Under the pieces are notes generated by a model that saw nothing but the letters and a program-made list of their open reading frames with translations, was not told the DNA's origin and did not search any database. Positions 14,506 to 15,036 of a stretch of DNA of 15,036 bases are shown piece by piece. Source of the DNA: CAYZQE01 sp964480635. Lineage in GTDB: Bacteria; Pseudomonadota; Gammaproteobacteria; GCA-001735895. The stretch is taken from assembly GCA_964480635.1 (NCBI GenBank), contig CAYZQE010000061.1:1-15036 (forward strand), given 5' to 3'. Both the position numbers and the translations under genes were made by a program. Positions within the stretch are counted from its first letter, which is position 1, and each line of letters starts with the position of its first letter.

Positions 14506-14781
14506 TTAATTAATGGACAGCGTTAGATTTTTCCCAAGTGCTTCAGCTACTTTTTCAAGAGTTGATAGGCGTATATCCTCTGCATGGTTTTCAATGCGTG
14601 AAATAGCAGATTTTTTAGTATTTAGTTTTTTTGCTAATTGTTCTTGGGTATATCCAGCACTTAAGCGTGCTTGACGAAGCATTGCTCCAAGTTTGAAATC
14701 TGCATAACCTAAATCGTAATTATCAGCAAAGGCAGAGTCATTAGATTTTCTGTTAATAATGTATTTTTTTAAGTCACTCAC
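14506..14781 (-). CDS. Xre-family antitoxin (HTH)
   Basis: A 91-residue DNA-binding protein. The N-terminal 30 residues are charged and probably flexible (toxin contact). A helix-turn-helix of the Cro/CI type spans about 35-89: LRQARLSAGYTQEQLAKKLNTKKSAISRIEN, with the recognition helix near 56-66. It is the antitoxin and autorepressor of a toxin-first (higBA-order) type II system. The start is GTG, one base after the toxin's TGA, without a ribosome site of its own that stands out, so translation probably depends on the upstream toxin frame. It looks intact although the toxin does not. Confidence 0.82.
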   Translation of the reverse strand: MSDLKKYIINRKSNDSAFADNYDLGYADFKLGAMLRQARLSAGYTQEQLAKKLNTKKSAISRIENHAEDIRLSTLEKVAEALGKNLTLSIN

Positions 14782-14782
14782 T

Positions 14783-15036
14783 TCATTTGTCTCTAGATAG
14801 ATGTTCTTTTTTTCGTGCTTCAGCGATAGCTATTTCATTCTTAGGAGTCTTTTGTGTTTTCTTCTGAAAAGCATGGCTAAGAATGACAATGTGGTTTCCA
14901 TCAAGGAATCCGAATAGCCTAAAAATATTGTTGCATGACTGAACTCTGATTTCCCATATGTCATGTTAGTGCCACTCATTTTTTTAAAATACTTCGAAGG
15001 GACTATATCTAGCGCTTGAGAAATGGGGACAGACCA
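14783..15036 (-). pseudogene. RelE/HigB-like toxin, frameshifted and cut at its N-terminus
   Basis: Reading the minus strand, ALDIVPSKYFKKMSGTN runs to about 14965 in one frame. DIWEIRVQSCNNIFRLFGF and onwards (14962 to the TGA at 14783, ending EARKKEHLSRDK) continues in another. Joined without the two bases 14963-14964, the text reads as the C-terminal two thirds of a RelE/ParE-superfamily (Gp49/HigB-like) mRNA-cleaving toxin. As written, an in-frame TAA precedes DIWEIRV and the first frame runs out of homology. Beyond about 15015 the resemblance stops and a repeat-like motif begins. A sequencing error for the two bases cannot be excluded. Confidence 0.7.
15021..15036. repeat. AAATGGGGACAGACCA motif at window edge
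   Basis: This string resembles a motif I recall at the borders of REP-associated Y1 (IS200-like) transposase elements in gammaproteobacteria. Toxin homology stops just inside it. Only 16 bases are in the window, so the identity is from memory and unverified. Confidence 0.3.

Noticed and set aside
14983..14997. A run of T4 and A7 (minus strand) in the toxin as a programmed -1 frameshift site
   Set aside because: After a -1 shift there the ribosome meets TAA before reaching the DIWEIRV segment, so it cannot restore the protein.

Overview
The window (about 42% G+C by eye) reads as chromosome of a marine-type gammaproteobacterium. This rests on a YhfA-type OsmC protein beside coq7, a DctBD-controlled TRAP transporter, and the order rpsF-rpsR-(DUF2232 membrane gene)-rplI-dnaB-alr, which I know from Pseudomonas-like and Thiotrichales/Piscirickettsiaceae-like genomes. 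Cycloclasticus or Methylophaga relatives would fit, but that placement is inference.

Layout. At 120-1198, a YhfA-like protein (+) converges on coq7 (-), a ubiquinone hydroxylase. The gap at 1199-1507 is not empty: it holds a promoter, a folded stretch of about 96 nt and a strong terminator, all on the + strand, and I call this a candidate small RNA. Next is an exported DUF3179 protein (-). From 9183 down to 2665 five minus-strand genes form one functional unit: a DctB-like sensor kinase, a DctD-like sigma-54 activator, then the TRAP binding protein, small permease and large permease. The kinase/regulator pair should sense an external organic acid (C4-dicarboxylate-like) and switch on the transporter through a candidate -24/-12 promoter ahead of dctP.

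The non-coding stretch 9184-9646 separates this unit from the plus-strand ribosomal/replication cluster. It carries a 51-bp imperfect hairpin, then a 190-bp almost complete palindrome whose arm differences nearly all give G-U pairs in minus-strand RNA, then a strong rpsF promoter and leader. The + strand continues with rpsF (S6), rpsR (S18), a DUF2232-like membrane protein, rplI (L9), a terminator, dnaB, alr (overlapping dnaB by one base) and a tRNA-Arg(ACG) with its own terminator.

The right edge has a toxin-antitoxin locus on the minus strand. The Xre-type antitoxin looks intact. The RelE/HigB-like toxin upstream is frameshifted by two extra bases and seems to lose its N-terminal part at a repeat-like motif that runs off the window.

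The best candidates for something undescribed are the small RNA (1275-1371) and the 190-bp RNA-like palindrome (9292-9481). The protein-coding content is otherwise of known families.
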